A stretch of DNA of 64,000 bases from Promicromonospora sukumoe. GTDB taxonomy: Bacteria > Actinomycetota > Actinomycetes > Actinomycetales > Cellulomonadaceae. Below the pieces are notes generated by a model. That model was given only the letters and a program-made list of their open reading frames with translations. It was not told the origin of the DNA and did not search any database. Location: positions 1,054,001 to 1,118,000 of the forward strand of contig NZ_JACGWV010000002.1 in NCBI RefSeq assembly GCF_014137995.1, in the 5' to 3' direction. The translations under genes and the position numbers were made by a program. Position 1 is the stretch's first letter. Every line of letters begins with the position of its first letter. This document shows positions 8,184-16,496 of the stretch, piece after piece.

Positions 8184-9512
8184 TCAGGCCCGCCGGGACT
8201 CGACGTGGTGCTTGCGGGCCCGCTCGTAGACGTCCAGCATCTCGTCGGCCGCGCGGTCCCAGCCGAACCGGGTCGCCGAGCGCCGGGCGCCGGCGGCCAG
8301 CCGCGCCCGCAGCTCGTCGTCGTCCAGGATGGTCTTGAGGGCGAGGGCCCACGTCTCGGGCTCGTGGTCGGGCACGAGGACGCCGGAGACGCCGTCCTCG
8401 ACGACGGTGCACAGGCCGCCTACCGCCGCGGCCACGACGGGCGTGCCCGAGGCCTGGGCCTCCGCCGCGACCAGGCCGAACGACTCGCTGTGCGACGGCA
8501 CGGCCACGAGGTCGGCGGCGCGGAAGTAGTCGGCGAGCGCGTGCTGCGGCACCGGAGGCCGCACGCGGACGTGCGCGGCCACGCCCTCCTGGTAGGCGAG
8601 CGCCTCCAGCTCGCGCACGGCCGTGGGCCGCCCGGACGCGCCGCCCAGCACGACCAGCAGCGGCGGCTGCCCGTCTCCCTCGGACCAGACCCGCTCCCCC
8701 AGCGCCCGGACCAGCACGTCCGGCCCCTTGAGGAGCTGCACGCGGCCCGCGAACAGCACGATCCTGCGGTCGGTCGGCAGCGCGAGCTGCTCCCGCAGCT
8801 CGGCCCGCTGCCGGGCGCACTCGTCCGGCCCGGTCACGCCGTGCGGCGGCGCGAACACCCCGAGGTCCACGCCGGGCTGCACCACGCGGACCAGGGCGGG
8901 GTCGGCCTGGTAGTCGCGCACGAGGTCGGCAGCCTCCTGGTCCGTGTTCGCGACGAGCGCGTCGGCCTCGGCGACCACCTGCTCCTCGCCGATGATCCGG
9001 CCCTGCGGCTCGGGGGCGTCGCCGGGCGCGAGGGAGGCGTTCTTCACGCGCGCCATGGTGTGCATGGTGTGCACCAGCGGCACGTCCCAGCGCTCCGCCG
9101 CGATCCAGCCCACCTGGCCCGAGAGCCAGTAGTGCGTGTGCAGCACGTCGTACCAGCCCTCGGGGCGGTGCGCCTCGGCGCGCAGCACCCCCGCGGCAAA
9201 GGCGCAGAGCTGGCCCGGCAGGTCGTTCTTGTCCAGCCCCTCGTACGGCCCCGCGGAGACGTGGATGACGCGGATGCCGGGCTCGGCGTCGGTCACCTTG
9301 GGCTGGGCCGACGACGTCGCCCGCGTGTAGATCTCCACCTGCGCGCCGCGGCGGGCCAGCGCCTTCGACAGCTCCAGCACGTACACGTTCATGCCGCCGG
9401 CGTCGCCCGTCCCGGGCTGCTCCAGCGGGGACGTGTGCACGGAGACCATCGCGATCCGGAGCGGACGGGGTGCGTCCGGCTCGACGAGACCTGGCGGCAG
9501 GCTGTCACGCAT
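8184..9512 (-). CDS. mshA: D-inositol-3-phosphate glycosyltransferase MshA
   Basis: First enzyme of mycothiol synthesis: it joins N-acetylglucosamine from UDP-GlcNAc to inositol 3-phosphate. It is a GT4 family protein of 442 residues. The MshA signature [15 protein letters not shown] near residue 35, [12 protein letters not shown], and the nucleotide-binding [20 protein letters not shown] are all present. It starts at the ATG at 9512, sharing one base with the upstream lactonase stop (TGATG). A much longer open reading frame upstream of this ATG overlaps the lactonase and is a codon-bias artefact. Mycothiol is the main low-molecular-weight thiol of actinobacteria. Confidence 0.95.
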   Translation of the reverse strand: MRDSLPPGLVEPDAPRPLRIAMVSVHTSPLEQPGTGDAGGMNVYVLELSKALARRGAQVEIYTRATSSAQPKVTDAEPGIRVIHVSAGPYEGLDKNDLPGQLCAFAAGVLRAEAHRPEGWYDVLHTHYWLSGQVGWIAAERWDVPLVHTMHTMARVKNASLAPGDAPEPQGRIIGEEQVVAEADALVANTDQEAADLVRDYQADPALVRVVQPGVDLGVFAPPHGVTGPDECARQRAELREQLALPTDRRIVLFAGRVQLLKGPDVLVRALGERVWSEGDGQPPLLVVLGGASGRPTAVRELEALAYQEGVAAHVRVRPPVPQHALADYFRAADLVAVPSHSESFGLVAAEAQASGTPVVAAAVGGLCTVVEDGVSGVLVPDHEPETWALALKTILDDDELRARLAAGARRSATRFGWDRAADEMLDVYERARKHHVESRRA

Positions 9513-10579
9513 CACGCCTCCAGGACGCACGCGGGCACGGGCAGCTCCAGCCGGTCGGTGATCTCGCCCTTGCCCGACGCGCGGTCCACGCGGACCGCGA
9601 CCAGCGCGTCGGTGTTCTGCGCCGCGACGACGACGAGCGCGCCGTCGGCCAGCACCGCGTGGTGGCGCGGCCAGGCGCCGGCGCCGAGGTCGACGTCGTC
9701 GACGTTCTCGATCGTGAGCCGGCCCACCGGCTGGCCGGCCGAGGCCCCGGCGTCGTCCGCCGCGCGCACCCGGAGCACCGACAGGACGTCCGGGCCCCGG
9801 ACGCCCACGTGCACCAGGTCGCCGGCGACGGTGATGTGCGAGGGGTACCCGGCGGCGCCGTCGGCCATGGTGCGGGCGGTGATCGCGACCGAGCCGACGT
9901 GCTCCAGCCGGCCCGGGCCCGCGGGGACCAGGACGTGCAGGCGGCAGTCGAGCTCGCCGGCGAGCAGGATCGTGCCGTCGGGCAGCTCGACCAGGTGCCG
10001 GGGGCCCGTGCCGGGCGGCAGGACGGCGGCGATCTCGCCGGGACCGTCGCCGTCCAGCGGGTAGGTGCGCAGCTCGTCGGTGCCGAGGTCGGCCACGAGC
10101 ACCCGGTCGCCCCAGACGTGCACGAAGTGGGCGTGCGGGCCCTCCTGCCGGTCGGTCACCGGGCCCGTGCCCGCGTGCGGGAAGGTGCGGGGCTCGCCGA
10201 GCGCGCCGTCGTCGGACAGGGGCACGACGGCGGCGACGCCGTCGCCGTAGTTCGCGACCCAGGCGGCGCCGGGGACGGCCACGACGTGGCACGGGCTCGA
10301 ACCGCCCGAGGCGACGGAGCCGGCGGGGGCGAGCGTGCCGGCGTCGGTCACGCGGAACGACGTGAGCTCGCCGGGCTCGGTCTCGGTGACGGCCAGGAGC
10401 GTGCGGCCCGACGGGTCCAGCGCGAGGAACGACGGCGAGGCGACCGGGGCGGCGAGCGAGCCCGTCGTGAACCGTCCGTCCGCGTCGACGTCGACGCGCC
10501 AGACTCCCTCACCGGTGCCCGGTGCGACCTCGGCCTTCGGATACGTGCCGATCCACAGGGCGGTGGTGGGGTTGCTCAT
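9512..10579 (-). CDS. Lactonase-family beta-propeller protein (6-phosphogluconolactonase-like)
   Basis: 355 residues of the YbhE/Pgl lactonase family, a seven-bladed beta-propeller. Repeated blade motifs are visible ([55 protein letters not shown]). In this family the enzyme hydrolyses 6-phosphogluconolactone in the pentose phosphate pathway, but many members have untested substrates. The ATG at 10579 is preceded by TAGGCT six bases away, again suggesting a leaderless mRNA. It is translationally coupled to mshA; whether it also serves mycothiol supply through NADPH is only inference. Confidence 0.8.
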   Translation of the reverse strand: MSNPTTALWIGTYPKAEVAPGTGEGVWRVDVDADGRFTTGSLAAPVASPSFLALDPSGRTLLAVTETEPGELTSFRVTDAGTLAPAGSVASGGSSPCHVVAVPGAAWVANYGDGVAAVVPLSDDGALGEPRTFPHAGTGPVTDRQEGPHAHFVHVWGDRVLVADLGTDELRTYPLDGDGPGEIAAVLPPGTGPRHLVELPDGTILLAGELDCRLHVLVPAGPGRLEHVGSVAITARTMADGAAGYPSHITVAGDLVHVGVRGPDVLSVLRVRAADDAGASAGQPVGRLTIENVDDVDLGAGAWPRHHAVLADGALVVVAAQNTDALVAVRVDRASGKGEITDRLELPVPACVLEA

Positions 10580-10628
10580 GCGATCAGCCTAATGACGTCA
10601 GGCCTGTGCTCCGGCCGGGAATGCACGA

Positions 10629-10664
10629 CGCCCCGGCCGCCCCTCGTCGAGGGGCGCCGGGGCG
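10629..10664 (-). terminator. Terminator after lsr2
   Basis: Strong GC hairpin (CGCCCCGG..CGCCCCTCG with its complement, one bulged base, loop of one or two bases) about 28 bases beyond the lsr2 stop and before the lactonase promoter. Confidence 0.7.
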
Positions 10665-10691
10665 CAATTCGCCGTCGTGAGTACGTCGGCG

Positions 10692-11021
10692 TCAGCCATT
10701 CGCCTTCGCGTAGGCGTCCTGGACCTCGGCCGCGATACGCCCACGGTCGCTGACCGTGTATCCGTTCGCCTTGGCCCATTCACGGACCGCGGCGGTGTCG
10801 CTGCCGGAGCGGGACCGCCGCGTGGTGGCAGTACGCGCGACCGCGGACTTCACCTTGCGTGCGTGGCCGACCCACGAAGCGAGCGAATCACGCAGCTGGG
10901 CCGCGTGCTCGGCATTGAGGTCGATCTCGTAGGAGACGCCGTCGAGGCCGAAGTTCACGGTCTCGTCGGCGGCACCGCCATCGATGTCGTCTTCGAGAAC
11001 AAGCTGAACCTTCTGAACCAT
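10692..11021 (-). CDS. lsr2: Nucleoid-associated silencer Lsr2
   Basis: Small DNA-bridging protein, 109 residues, that coats AT-rich DNA and silences horizontally acquired genes, the actinobacterial counterpart of H-NS. The N-terminal dimerisation domain (about 1-60) begins MVQKVQLVLEDDIDGG. The C-terminal DNA-binding domain contains the expected helical core (VREWAKANGYTVSDRGRIAAEVQ, given here only as its recognisable segment around residues 82-104). Instead of the usual RGR hook, DRGRI is present at the start of the last helix. The ATG at 11021 is preceded by GGAAGGGAAG. An AT-rich promoter with a perfect palindrome lies upstream. Confidence 0.95.
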   Translation of the reverse strand: MVQKVQLVLEDDIDGGAADETVNFGLDGVSYEIDLNAEHAAQLRDSLASWVGHARKVKSAVARTATTRRSRSGSDTAAVREWAKANGYTVSDRGRIAAEVQDAYAKANG

Positions 11022-11066
11022 ACGGGTACTTCCCTTCCGCGCCACAAATTCCGGGGTTAGTTCGCG

Positions 11067-11098
11067 AGCATGCCGCACCTAATATTGACATGTCAATA
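11067..11098 (-). promoter_or_regulatory. lsr2 promoter with a palindromic operator over the -35 box
   Basis: TATTGACATGTCAATA (11083-11098) is a perfect 16-base palindrome. On the minus strand its TTGACA is a consensus -35, followed after 18 bases by CATGCT (11072-11067) as a -10. The surrounding stretch is far richer in A and T than the rest of the window. Autoregulation by Lsr2 or a palindrome-binding repressor is possible. Confidence 0.6.
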
Positions 11099-11120
11099 AT
11101 GAGCATGTGACACCGATCAC

Positions 11121-11146
11121 GAAAACTTCACCCGGGTCTGTGAAGT
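11121..11146 (-). terminator. Rho-independent terminator of the lysS transcript
   Basis: On the minus strand ACTTCAC / GTGAAGT form a perfect 7-base stem (11140-11146 with 11125-11131) with an 8-base GC-rich loop, followed directly by TTTTC. It is the only classical stem plus U-run seen in this part of the window and lies 50 bases after the small membrane protein gene. Confidence 0.7.
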
Positions 11147-11195
11147 CGCGGATTTGATCCGGGAACGCAGGTACGGATAACGTCACCCGCGCAGA

Positions 11196-11378
11196 TCAGT
11201 GCGAAGCGGAATTCCCGGGGTTTTCCGACGTCACCGTCATGCCCTCGCGATCCATTCGCTCGAGGGCCTCGCGCTCATGCCTGTCGGCCCGCAGGATCTT
11301 GCGCATCGCAAACCAGAACAACAGGCCGACCCCTACCGAGGGCGTGAGCCCGGCAAGTACCGCAAGCGTCGTATCCAT
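11196..11378 (-). CDS. Small single-pass membrane protein between lysS and lsr2
   Basis: A 60-residue protein with one membrane helix (about residues 4-26, LAVLAGLTPSVGVGLLFWFAM) and a charged cytoplasmic tail rich in Arg and Glu (RADRHEREALERMDREG). I do not recognise a named family. The frame starts GTG ATG; AGGA lies upstream of both and I took the ATG at 11378. It follows lysS by 38 bases on the same strand and ends before a terminator, so it is the last gene of the lysS transcript. Codon use matches its neighbours. Confidence 0.75.
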   Translation of the reverse strand: MDTTLAVLAGLTPSVGVGLLFWFAMRKILRADRHEREALERMDREGMTVTSENPGNSASH

Positions 11379-11416
11379 CACAAGATCCTCACATACTCGT
11401 CTGCGCGGCCGAAATC

Positions 11417-12946
11417 TCAGGCCTGCGGCTTCACCAGCGGGAAAAGGATGGTCTCCCGGATACCTTGGCCCGTCAGAGCCATGAGCAGGCGGTCGATCCC
11501 CATGCCCATTCCGCCCGAAGGGGGCATCGCGAATTCCATGGCCGTCAGGAAATCCTCGTCGAGCAGCATGGCCTCGTCGTCGCCGGCCGCGGCCATCCTG
11601 GCCTGGGCCTCGAACCGCTGGCGCTGGACCACCGGGTCGACCAGCTCGGAATAGCCCGTGGCCAGCTCGAAGCCGCGGACGTACAGGTCCCACTTCTCGA
11701 CCTGGCCCTTTTCCGAACGGTGGTCGCGCGTGAGCGGCGACGTCTCGACCGGGAAATCGCGCACGAACGTCGGGGCCGTCAGGTGGTCGCCCACCCGGTG
11801 CTCCCAGAGCGTCTCGACAAGCTTTCCGTGATTCAGGATCTTCTTGTTGCCGACCTCGACGTCGAGGCGCTCGGCGATCTTCTCGAGTTCCTCCACCGTC
11901 GTGGCGGAGGTGATCTCCTCGCCCAGGCTTTCGGAGAGCGAGTCGTACATCCGCAGATTTGCCCATTCGCCGCCCAGCTCGTACTCGGAGCCGTCGGGAA
12001 GGGTCACCAGCGTGGTACCGAGAACGTCCTGCGCCGCGGTCTGCACCAGATCCTGGGTGAGCGCGCCGATGGTGTTGTAATCACCGTAGGCCTCGTACGC
12101 CTCGAGCATGGCGAACTCCGGCGAGTGCGACGAGTCCGCGCCCTCGTTACGGAAGTTCCGGTTGATCTCGAAGACCCTCTCGACGCCGCCGACGACCGCC
12201 TTCTTCAGGAAGATCTCGGGCGCGATGCGCAGGAAGAGCTCCAGGTCGTACGCATTCATGTGCGTCGAGAAAGGCCGCGCGGTCGCGCCGGAGGCAATGG
12301 TCTGCAGCATCGGGGTCTCGACCTCGAGAAAGCTGCGGCGATAGAAGTTCTCGCGCAGGGAACGCACCACCCCGGAGCGCAGGCGCACCATGTCGCGGGC
12401 CGCGGGGCGCGCGATCAGGTCCACGTAGCGCTGGCGGACGCGCGCCTCCTCGGACAGGTCCTTGTGCAGCACCGGGAGCGGGCGCAGCGCCTTGGCGGCC
12501 ATCCGCCACTCGTCGGCGAAGACGCTCAGCTCGCCGCGCTTCGACGCGCCCACGCGGCCGTGCAGGAAGAGGTGGTCGCCCAGGTCGACGTCGGTCTTGA
12601 AGGCGGCCAGCGCCTCCTCGCCGAGCGCGGCCAGGCTCAGCAGGCCCTGGAGGCGGTTGCCCTCGCCGTCCTGCAGCGTGACGAAGCAGAGCTTGCCGCC
12701 GATGCGGACGAACACGACGCGGCCGGCGACGCCGACGACGTCGTCCGTCTCCTGGCCGGCCTCGAGGTGGCCGTACGCCTCGCGGACCTCCGCGAGGGTG
12801 TGCGTGACCGGGACGCTGACCGGGTAGGCCTCGGTGCCCTGCGCCAGGAGGCGCTCACGCTTCTCGCGCCGGATCCGCAGCTGCTCGGGCAGGTCGTCGG
12901 TCGGCGGGGTCGCGGCGTTCTCGGCAGCGGGGTTCTCGGTCGTCAC
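11417..12946 (-). CDS. lysS: Lysyl-tRNA synthetase, class II
   Basis: Charges tRNA-Lys with lysine in the cytoplasm. 509 residues: an N-terminal OB-fold anticodon-binding domain (about 55-170) and a class II catalytic domain. Motif 2 is visible around [20 protein letters not shown], and motif 3 as [15 protein letters not shown] near the end. The GTG at 12946 is preceded by TAGAAT seven bases upstream and no ribosome site, consistent with a leaderless mRNA; longer readings add a basic stretch foreign to the family. lysS next to lsr2 is conserved in actinobacteria. Confidence 0.96.
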   Translation of the reverse strand: MTTENPAAENAATPPTDDLPEQLRIRREKRERLLAQGTEAYPVSVPVTHTLAEVREAYGHLEAGQETDDVVGVAGRVVFVRIGGKLCFVTLQDGEGNRLQGLLSLAALGEEALAAFKTDVDLGDHLFLHGRVGASKRGELSVFADEWRMAAKALRPLPVLHKDLSEEARVRQRYVDLIARPAARDMVRLRSGVVRSLRENFYRRSFLEVETPMLQTIASGATARPFSTHMNAYDLELFLRIAPEIFLKKAVVGGVERVFEINRNFRNEGADSSHSPEFAMLEAYEAYGDYNTIGALTQDLVQTAAQDVLGTTLVTLPDGSEYELGGEWANLRMYDSLSESLGEEITSATTVEELEKIAERLDVEVGNKKILNHGKLVETLWEHRVGDHLTAPTFVRDFPVETSPLTRDHRSEKGQVEKWDLYVRGFELATGYSELVDPVVQRQRFEAQARMAAAGDDEAMLLDEDFLTAMEFAMPPSGGMGMGIDRLLMALTGQGIRETILFPLVKPQA

Positions 12947-13021
12947 GGAGGCGATTCTATCGGTGCGCCTCACCCGCCGAGTGCTCTTTATCCGCCCGGT
13001 TGGACACACCCGGCCCGTGGA

Positions 13022-13951
13022 TCAGGCGCGCAGGTCCAGGGCCAGGTCGAGGATCGGCGCGCTGTGCGTCAGCGCGCCCACCGACAGGAAGTCCACGCCC
13101 GTGGCCGCGACCTCGCGGGCCCTCTCCAGCGTGAGGTTGCCAGTCGCCTCGAGCTCGACGTGCGCCGGGACGCCGTCGTGCCCCTCCCGCTCGCGGACGG
13201 CGGCGACCGTCCGGGCGAGCAGGACGGGCTCCATGTTGTCCAGGAGCAGGAAGTCCGCGCCCGAGGCCAGCGCCTCCAGCGCCTGGTCGGTCGTGTCGGC
13301 CTCGACCTGGATCTGGACGTCGGGGAACATCTCGCGGACGGCGCGGATCGCCGCGGCGACGGAGCCCGCGGCGACCACGTGGTTGTCCTTGACCATGGCG
13401 ACGTCGTACAGGCCCATGCGCTTGTTGGTGCCGCCGCCCGCCCGCACGGCGTACTTCTGCAGGGCACGCAGGCCGGGCGTGGTCTTGCGGGTGTCGAGCA
13501 CCTGGGCGCCCGTGCCCTCCAGCTCGCGCGCGAAGGCCCGGGTCGCCGTGGCGACACCCGACGCGCGGCTGGCCAGGTTGAGCAGGGTGCGCTCGGCCAC
13601 CAGCAGCACCTGGGTGCGGCCCGCGAGGCTCGCCAGCACCTGGCCCGCGGTGACGGCGTCGCCGTCCTGCGCGTGGAAGACGACCTCCGGGGCCGGGAGC
13701 GCCAGCCGGCCCGCGACCTGCCCCAGCACCTCCGCCACCACCACGAGGCCGGCGACCACGCCGTCCTCGCGCGCCACCAGGTCGGCCACGCCCGTGGCCG
13801 ACGGCGGGATGGTCGCCTGCGAGGTCACGTCCCGTCCCGGGGCCGTGCCCAGGTCCTCGTCGAGGGCGGTCTCCACGGTGCGGGCGACCCAGGCGGGGTC
13901 GAGGCCCGGGGCGACCGTGGAGGGGGTGGCGAAGACGGGGAGGGTGCTCAC
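13022..13951 (-). CDS. nadC: Nicotinate-nucleotide pyrophosphorylase (quinolinate phosphoribosyltransferase)
   Basis: Converts quinolinate and PRPP to nicotinate mononucleotide, the third step of de novo NAD synthesis. 309 residues. Diagnostic segments include DTRKTTPGLRALQKYAVRAGGG with its catalytic basic residues (split over about residues 161-182), HRMGL-type loop as KRMGLYDVAMVKDNH, and VEADTTDQALEAL. Its GTG overlaps the upstream gntR stop by four bases (GTGA), so it is co-translated with a regulator rather than with nadB, its usual partner, which lies 8 kb away beyond the oxoproline island. nadA is not in the window. Confidence 0.95.
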   Translation of the reverse strand: MSTLPVFATPSTVAPGLDPAWVARTVETALDEDLGTAPGRDVTSQATIPPSATGVADLVAREDGVVAGLVVVAEVLGQVAGRLALPAPEVVFHAQDGDAVTAGQVLASLAGRTQVLLVAERTLLNLASRASGVATATRAFARELEGTGAQVLDTRKTTPGLRALQKYAVRAGGGTNKRMGLYDVAMVKDNHVVAAGSVAAAIRAVREMFPDVQIQVEADTTDQALEALASGADFLLLDNMEPVLLARTVAAVREREGHDGVPAHVELEATGNLTLERAREVAATGVDFLSVGALTHSAPILDLALDLRA

Positions 13952-14616
13952 GGGGTCACGGTATCCGGAGCGGGACGGGCGGCGTCGGCGTCGACGACGG
14001 ACTGGAGCGCGTGCTCCGAGTCGACGAGGTACCGCTCCAGGTCGGCCGCCGCGCCCTCGGCGTCACCGCCCAGGAACCGCCGCAGCAGGCCCGCGTTGCG
14101 GTCCACGAAGCCGTCGAAGAACGCGCCGTCGTCGCCCAGCAGGCCGAAGGACAGGCGCAGCTCCGCGGAGAGGTTCGCGTGCAGCCGGTCCAGGCGCGGG
14201 CTCCCCGCGAGCGCCACGATCCCCGAGTGGAAGCGCATGTTCGCGGCGGCGATGTCCCGCCAGTCGCCGCCGAGCCGGGCGGCGAGGGCGGCGTCGACGG
14301 CGTCGCGCATGGCGCGGGCCCCGGGGTGCGCCGGGTGGCCCGCGGCGAGCGCCGGCACCTCGATGAGGCGGCGCACACGGTAGATGTCGACGATGTCGGC
14401 CAGGGTGGGGCGTGCCACGGCGACGCCGGCGTTGGGGCGCCGGACCAGCAGGCCCTCGTGGACGAGGATGCGGAAGGCCTCGCGCAGGGTGTTGCGGGAG
14501 ACGTCGAGGGACTCGCTCACCGACTGCTCCGAGAGGCGCTGCCCGGGTGCCAGCCGCCCGGTGACGATGAGCTCGCGGATGGCGTCTGCGCTGCGCTCTG
14601 CGCGGTCCGCTGTCAC
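13948..14616 (-). CDS. GntR-family transcriptional regulator (FadR/FCD type)
   Basis: 222 residues: a winged-helix DNA-binding domain (about 5-70, with SESLDVSRNTLREAFRIL as recognition region) and an all-helical FCD ligand-binding domain (about 80-210). FCD regulators usually bind small carboxylic acids through a metal held by Asp and His residues. TAGGAT lies six bases before the GTG at 14616, suggesting a leaderless mRNA. It lies at the edge of the oxoproline island and is a good candidate for its regulator; the repeated motif GTTGAACAATCCG in the island's divergent promoter region is a possible operator. The alternative is control of nadC, to which it is translationally coupled. Confidence 0.85.
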   Translation of the reverse strand: MTADRAERSADAIRELIVTGRLAPGQRLSEQSVSESLDVSRNTLREAFRILVHEGLLVRRPNAGVAVARPTLADIVDIYRVRRLIEVPALAAGHPAHPGARAMRDAVDAALAARLGGDWRDIAAANMRFHSGIVALAGSPRLDRLHANLSAELRLSFGLLGDDGAFFDGFVDRNAGLLRRFLGGDAEGAAADLERYLVDSEHALQSVVDADAARPAPDTVTP

Positions 14617-14643
14617 ACGGCCATCCTACGGACTGCCACCGCT

Positions 14644-14683
14644 GGTCGAGCTTGTCGAGACCTGGGTCTCGACAAGCTCGACC
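14644..14683. repeat. Perfect palindrome of the GTCGAGACC / GGTCTCGAC family
   Basis: Arms 14644-14662 and 14665-14683 are perfectly complementary over 19 bases with a 2-base loop (core GAGCTTGTCGAGACC). It lies just beyond the stop of the pyroglutamyl-peptidase-like gene and upstream of gntR. This sequence type is a widespread intergenic repeat in actinobacteria, and here it can also serve as a terminator. A single arm variant occurs inside the MocR gene at 55277-55296. Confidence 0.8.
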
Positions 14684-14692
14684 GGCGATGGG

Positions 14693-16276
14693 TCAGTCGA
14701 CCGTGTCGGCGACCGCGTGCACCAGGTTGGCGCCCTGGGCGACGATCGCGGTGCGCCAGGCGTCGAACGTCGGGTCGCTGACGGCGAAGTCGGTCTCGAA
14801 GTGCTGCATGTCCGGGGTGTGGATGTGCCCGGCCGGGATGTCGAGCCCGGCCCGGTCGCGCAGCAGCGTGTTGCGGTAGGCGCTCTCGTTCGAGAGGTAG
14901 TTGCCGCCGCCCCCGCTGTAGGAGCACGAGCCCTCGGCCGGCGGCACGGGCGGCGTGGTGGGCGGGTAGGTCACGGGCGGCGGGTTGTTGAAGGTCTCCC
15001 GCACGGGCGAGGAGCAGTCGGGGAACTGCGTGTAGTTGGTGTGCCAGACGACGCCGAACGCCTCGGACTCGTCGGGCCAGGTGTCGCCCGGGGGCCGCGG
15101 CACGTCCGCACCAGTGTCGGCCGCGATCATCTCGGCGACCGGCAGGGTCGCCGTGGTCCACTGCGGCGGGTCGGTGAGCCCGTCGCCGCCGCCCCAGCGG
15201 TCGACGACCTGGATGTTGCAGCCGGGGTTGTCGACCGCGAGCTGCGGCACGCCGCCGACGGTCGGGCAGGGCGCGGTGCGGTCGTTGCCGAGCGAGACGC
15301 CGTGGTACCGGCTGTTCCACTGCTCCAGGTTGAACTGCGCGCCGCCGGCCTGGCTGACGGTGAGGGACGCGTCGACCTGCCGGGGGCCGGGCTCCATGAA
15401 GGGGCCGACGGTGTCCTCGAGGTAGCCCCGCTCGAACTCGGGGTAGCTCACGGGCAGCGTGTAGGCCTCGATGTAGGCGGTGCGGCCGTCGTCGGTGCGG
15501 TAGGTGGTGCCGTCCAGGGCGAGCGCCGTGGCGCCGGACGGGTTGCCGTGCCGGACGTTGTTGCCGACCGTGCCCGGCGCGGACCCGGTGGTGCCGCCGT
15601 CGAGCGTGTAGACGTCGAACCCGCTGACGAGCACGCGCACCGCGTTCCGGCTGCGCGGGAGGTCGATGTCGTCCATGCCGCGGGCGGCCTTCTCGAACGT
15701 CTCGACGAGCCCGGAGCGCTCCTCGTCGGTGAGGCCGCCGCGGGGGTCCCACTGGCGGAGCGCGGCCATGCCCTCGACGCGGGTCCAGTACAGCGGGCGG
15801 TCGTCGCTCGCGGGCAGGTCGCCGCGCACGGCGCCGTGGCCCTGGGCCCTGCGGACGGCGGCGTCCCAGAGGGCCTGGCCCGAGCGCTGGGCGAGCCGCG
15901 TCGCGGCGTCGAGCGTGCGGGTGCGGCACAGGGCCTCGGTGAGCGACGCCGTGTACCCGCCGAACCCGCCGCCCTCGATGATCGTGCGGGCGTAGGTCGC
16001 GCCCGCGGCGACGGTGGGGTCGGCGGCGTCGGGCAGGTAGGCGACGAGGCGGCTCTCCTCGGCCGACAGCGGGATGCCCGGGTCGAGGCAGCCGGCAGCC
16101 GGCTGTGCTGCGGCCGGGCCGGGCTGCGCGACGGCGGGGCCCGGCTGCGCTGCGGCGGGGCCCGGCTGCGCTGCGGCCGGGCCCTCCTGTGCGACGGCCG
16201 GTCCGGCCAGTGCGGTGGTGGCGCAGAGCGCGAGGGCGGCGGCGCCCGCTCGCACCCTGGTACGTGATCTCGGCAT
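14693..16276 (-). CDS. Secreted pyroglutamyl-peptidase-like protein (C15 fold, Cys replaced by Ser)
   Basis: 527 residues. It has a signal peptide (about 1-29, ending AVA) followed by a short tandem repeat of Ala-Ala-Ala-Gln-Pro-Gly-Pro (about 32-60). The body resembles peptidase C15, which removes N-terminal pyroglutamate: VRVLVSGFDVY (about 213-223), an AGGAQFNLEQW segment with the family Glu at 318, GNYLSNESAYRNTLL (about 458-472), and GHIHTP with His486. In the YLCN-type motif the catalytic Cys is Ser462 here. So it is either an unusual serine enzyme, a binding protein or inactive. ATG 16276 has GAAGGG upstream. It faces the oxoproline genes across a shared promoter region, which supports a role in releasing or sensing pyroglutamate. 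Assignment is by motif only. Confidence 0.6.
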   Translation of the reverse strand: MPRSRTRVRAGAAALALCATTALAGPAVAQEGPAAAQPGPAAAQPGPAVAQPGPAAAQPAAGCLDPGIPLSAEESRLVAYLPDAADPTVAAGATYARTIIEGGGFGGYTASLTEALCRTRTLDAATRLAQRSGQALWDAAVRRAQGHGAVRGDLPASDDRPLYWTRVEGMAALRQWDPRGGLTDEERSGLVETFEKAARGMDDIDLPRSRNAVRVLVSGFDVYTLDGGTTGSAPGTVGNNVRHGNPSGATALALDGTTYRTDDGRTAYIEAYTLPVSYPEFERGYLEDTVGPFMEPGPRQVDASLTVSQAGGAQFNLEQWNSRYHGVSLGNDRTAPCPTVGGVPQLAVDNPGCNIQVVDRWGGGDGLTDPPQWTTATLPVAEMIAADTGADVPRPPGDTWPDESEAFGVVWHTNYTQFPDCSSPVRETFNNPPPVTYPPTTPPVPPAEGSCSYSGGGGNYLSNESAYRNTLLRDRAGLDIPAGHIHTPDMQHFETDFAVSDPTFDAWRTAIVAQGANLVHAVADTVD

Positions 16277-16326
16277 GGTGGATCCCTTCTCCCCTCGGAA
16301 GCGGTCCTCCCCGACGCTAGAGGTTC

Positions 16327-16469
16327 GTTGAACAATCCGACAGGGCCTCGGCCGTAAAGTTCTCGTGTCCCCGACTGGTCCCCAGGTTTGAAGCCGTGTC
16401 ATGATCGACCAGATCTCGCAATACGGGTGAAACATCCGATCGAGACCATCCTGACTGTTGAACAATCCG
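16327..16469. promoter_or_regulatory. Divergent promoter region with two copies of GTTGAACAATCCG
   Basis: The 13-base motif GTTGAACAATCCG occurs at 16327-16339 and 16457-16469, both in the same orientation, one near each of the divergent genes. Each contains the 8-base palindrome TTGAACAA. The spacing places one copy about 50 bases before the secreted protein gene and one about 28 bases before the transporter gene. This is the expected layout for an operator pair controlling both directions. Confidence 0.6.
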
Positions 16470-16496
16470 GCTCACCACGACAACCAGGAGGACGCC

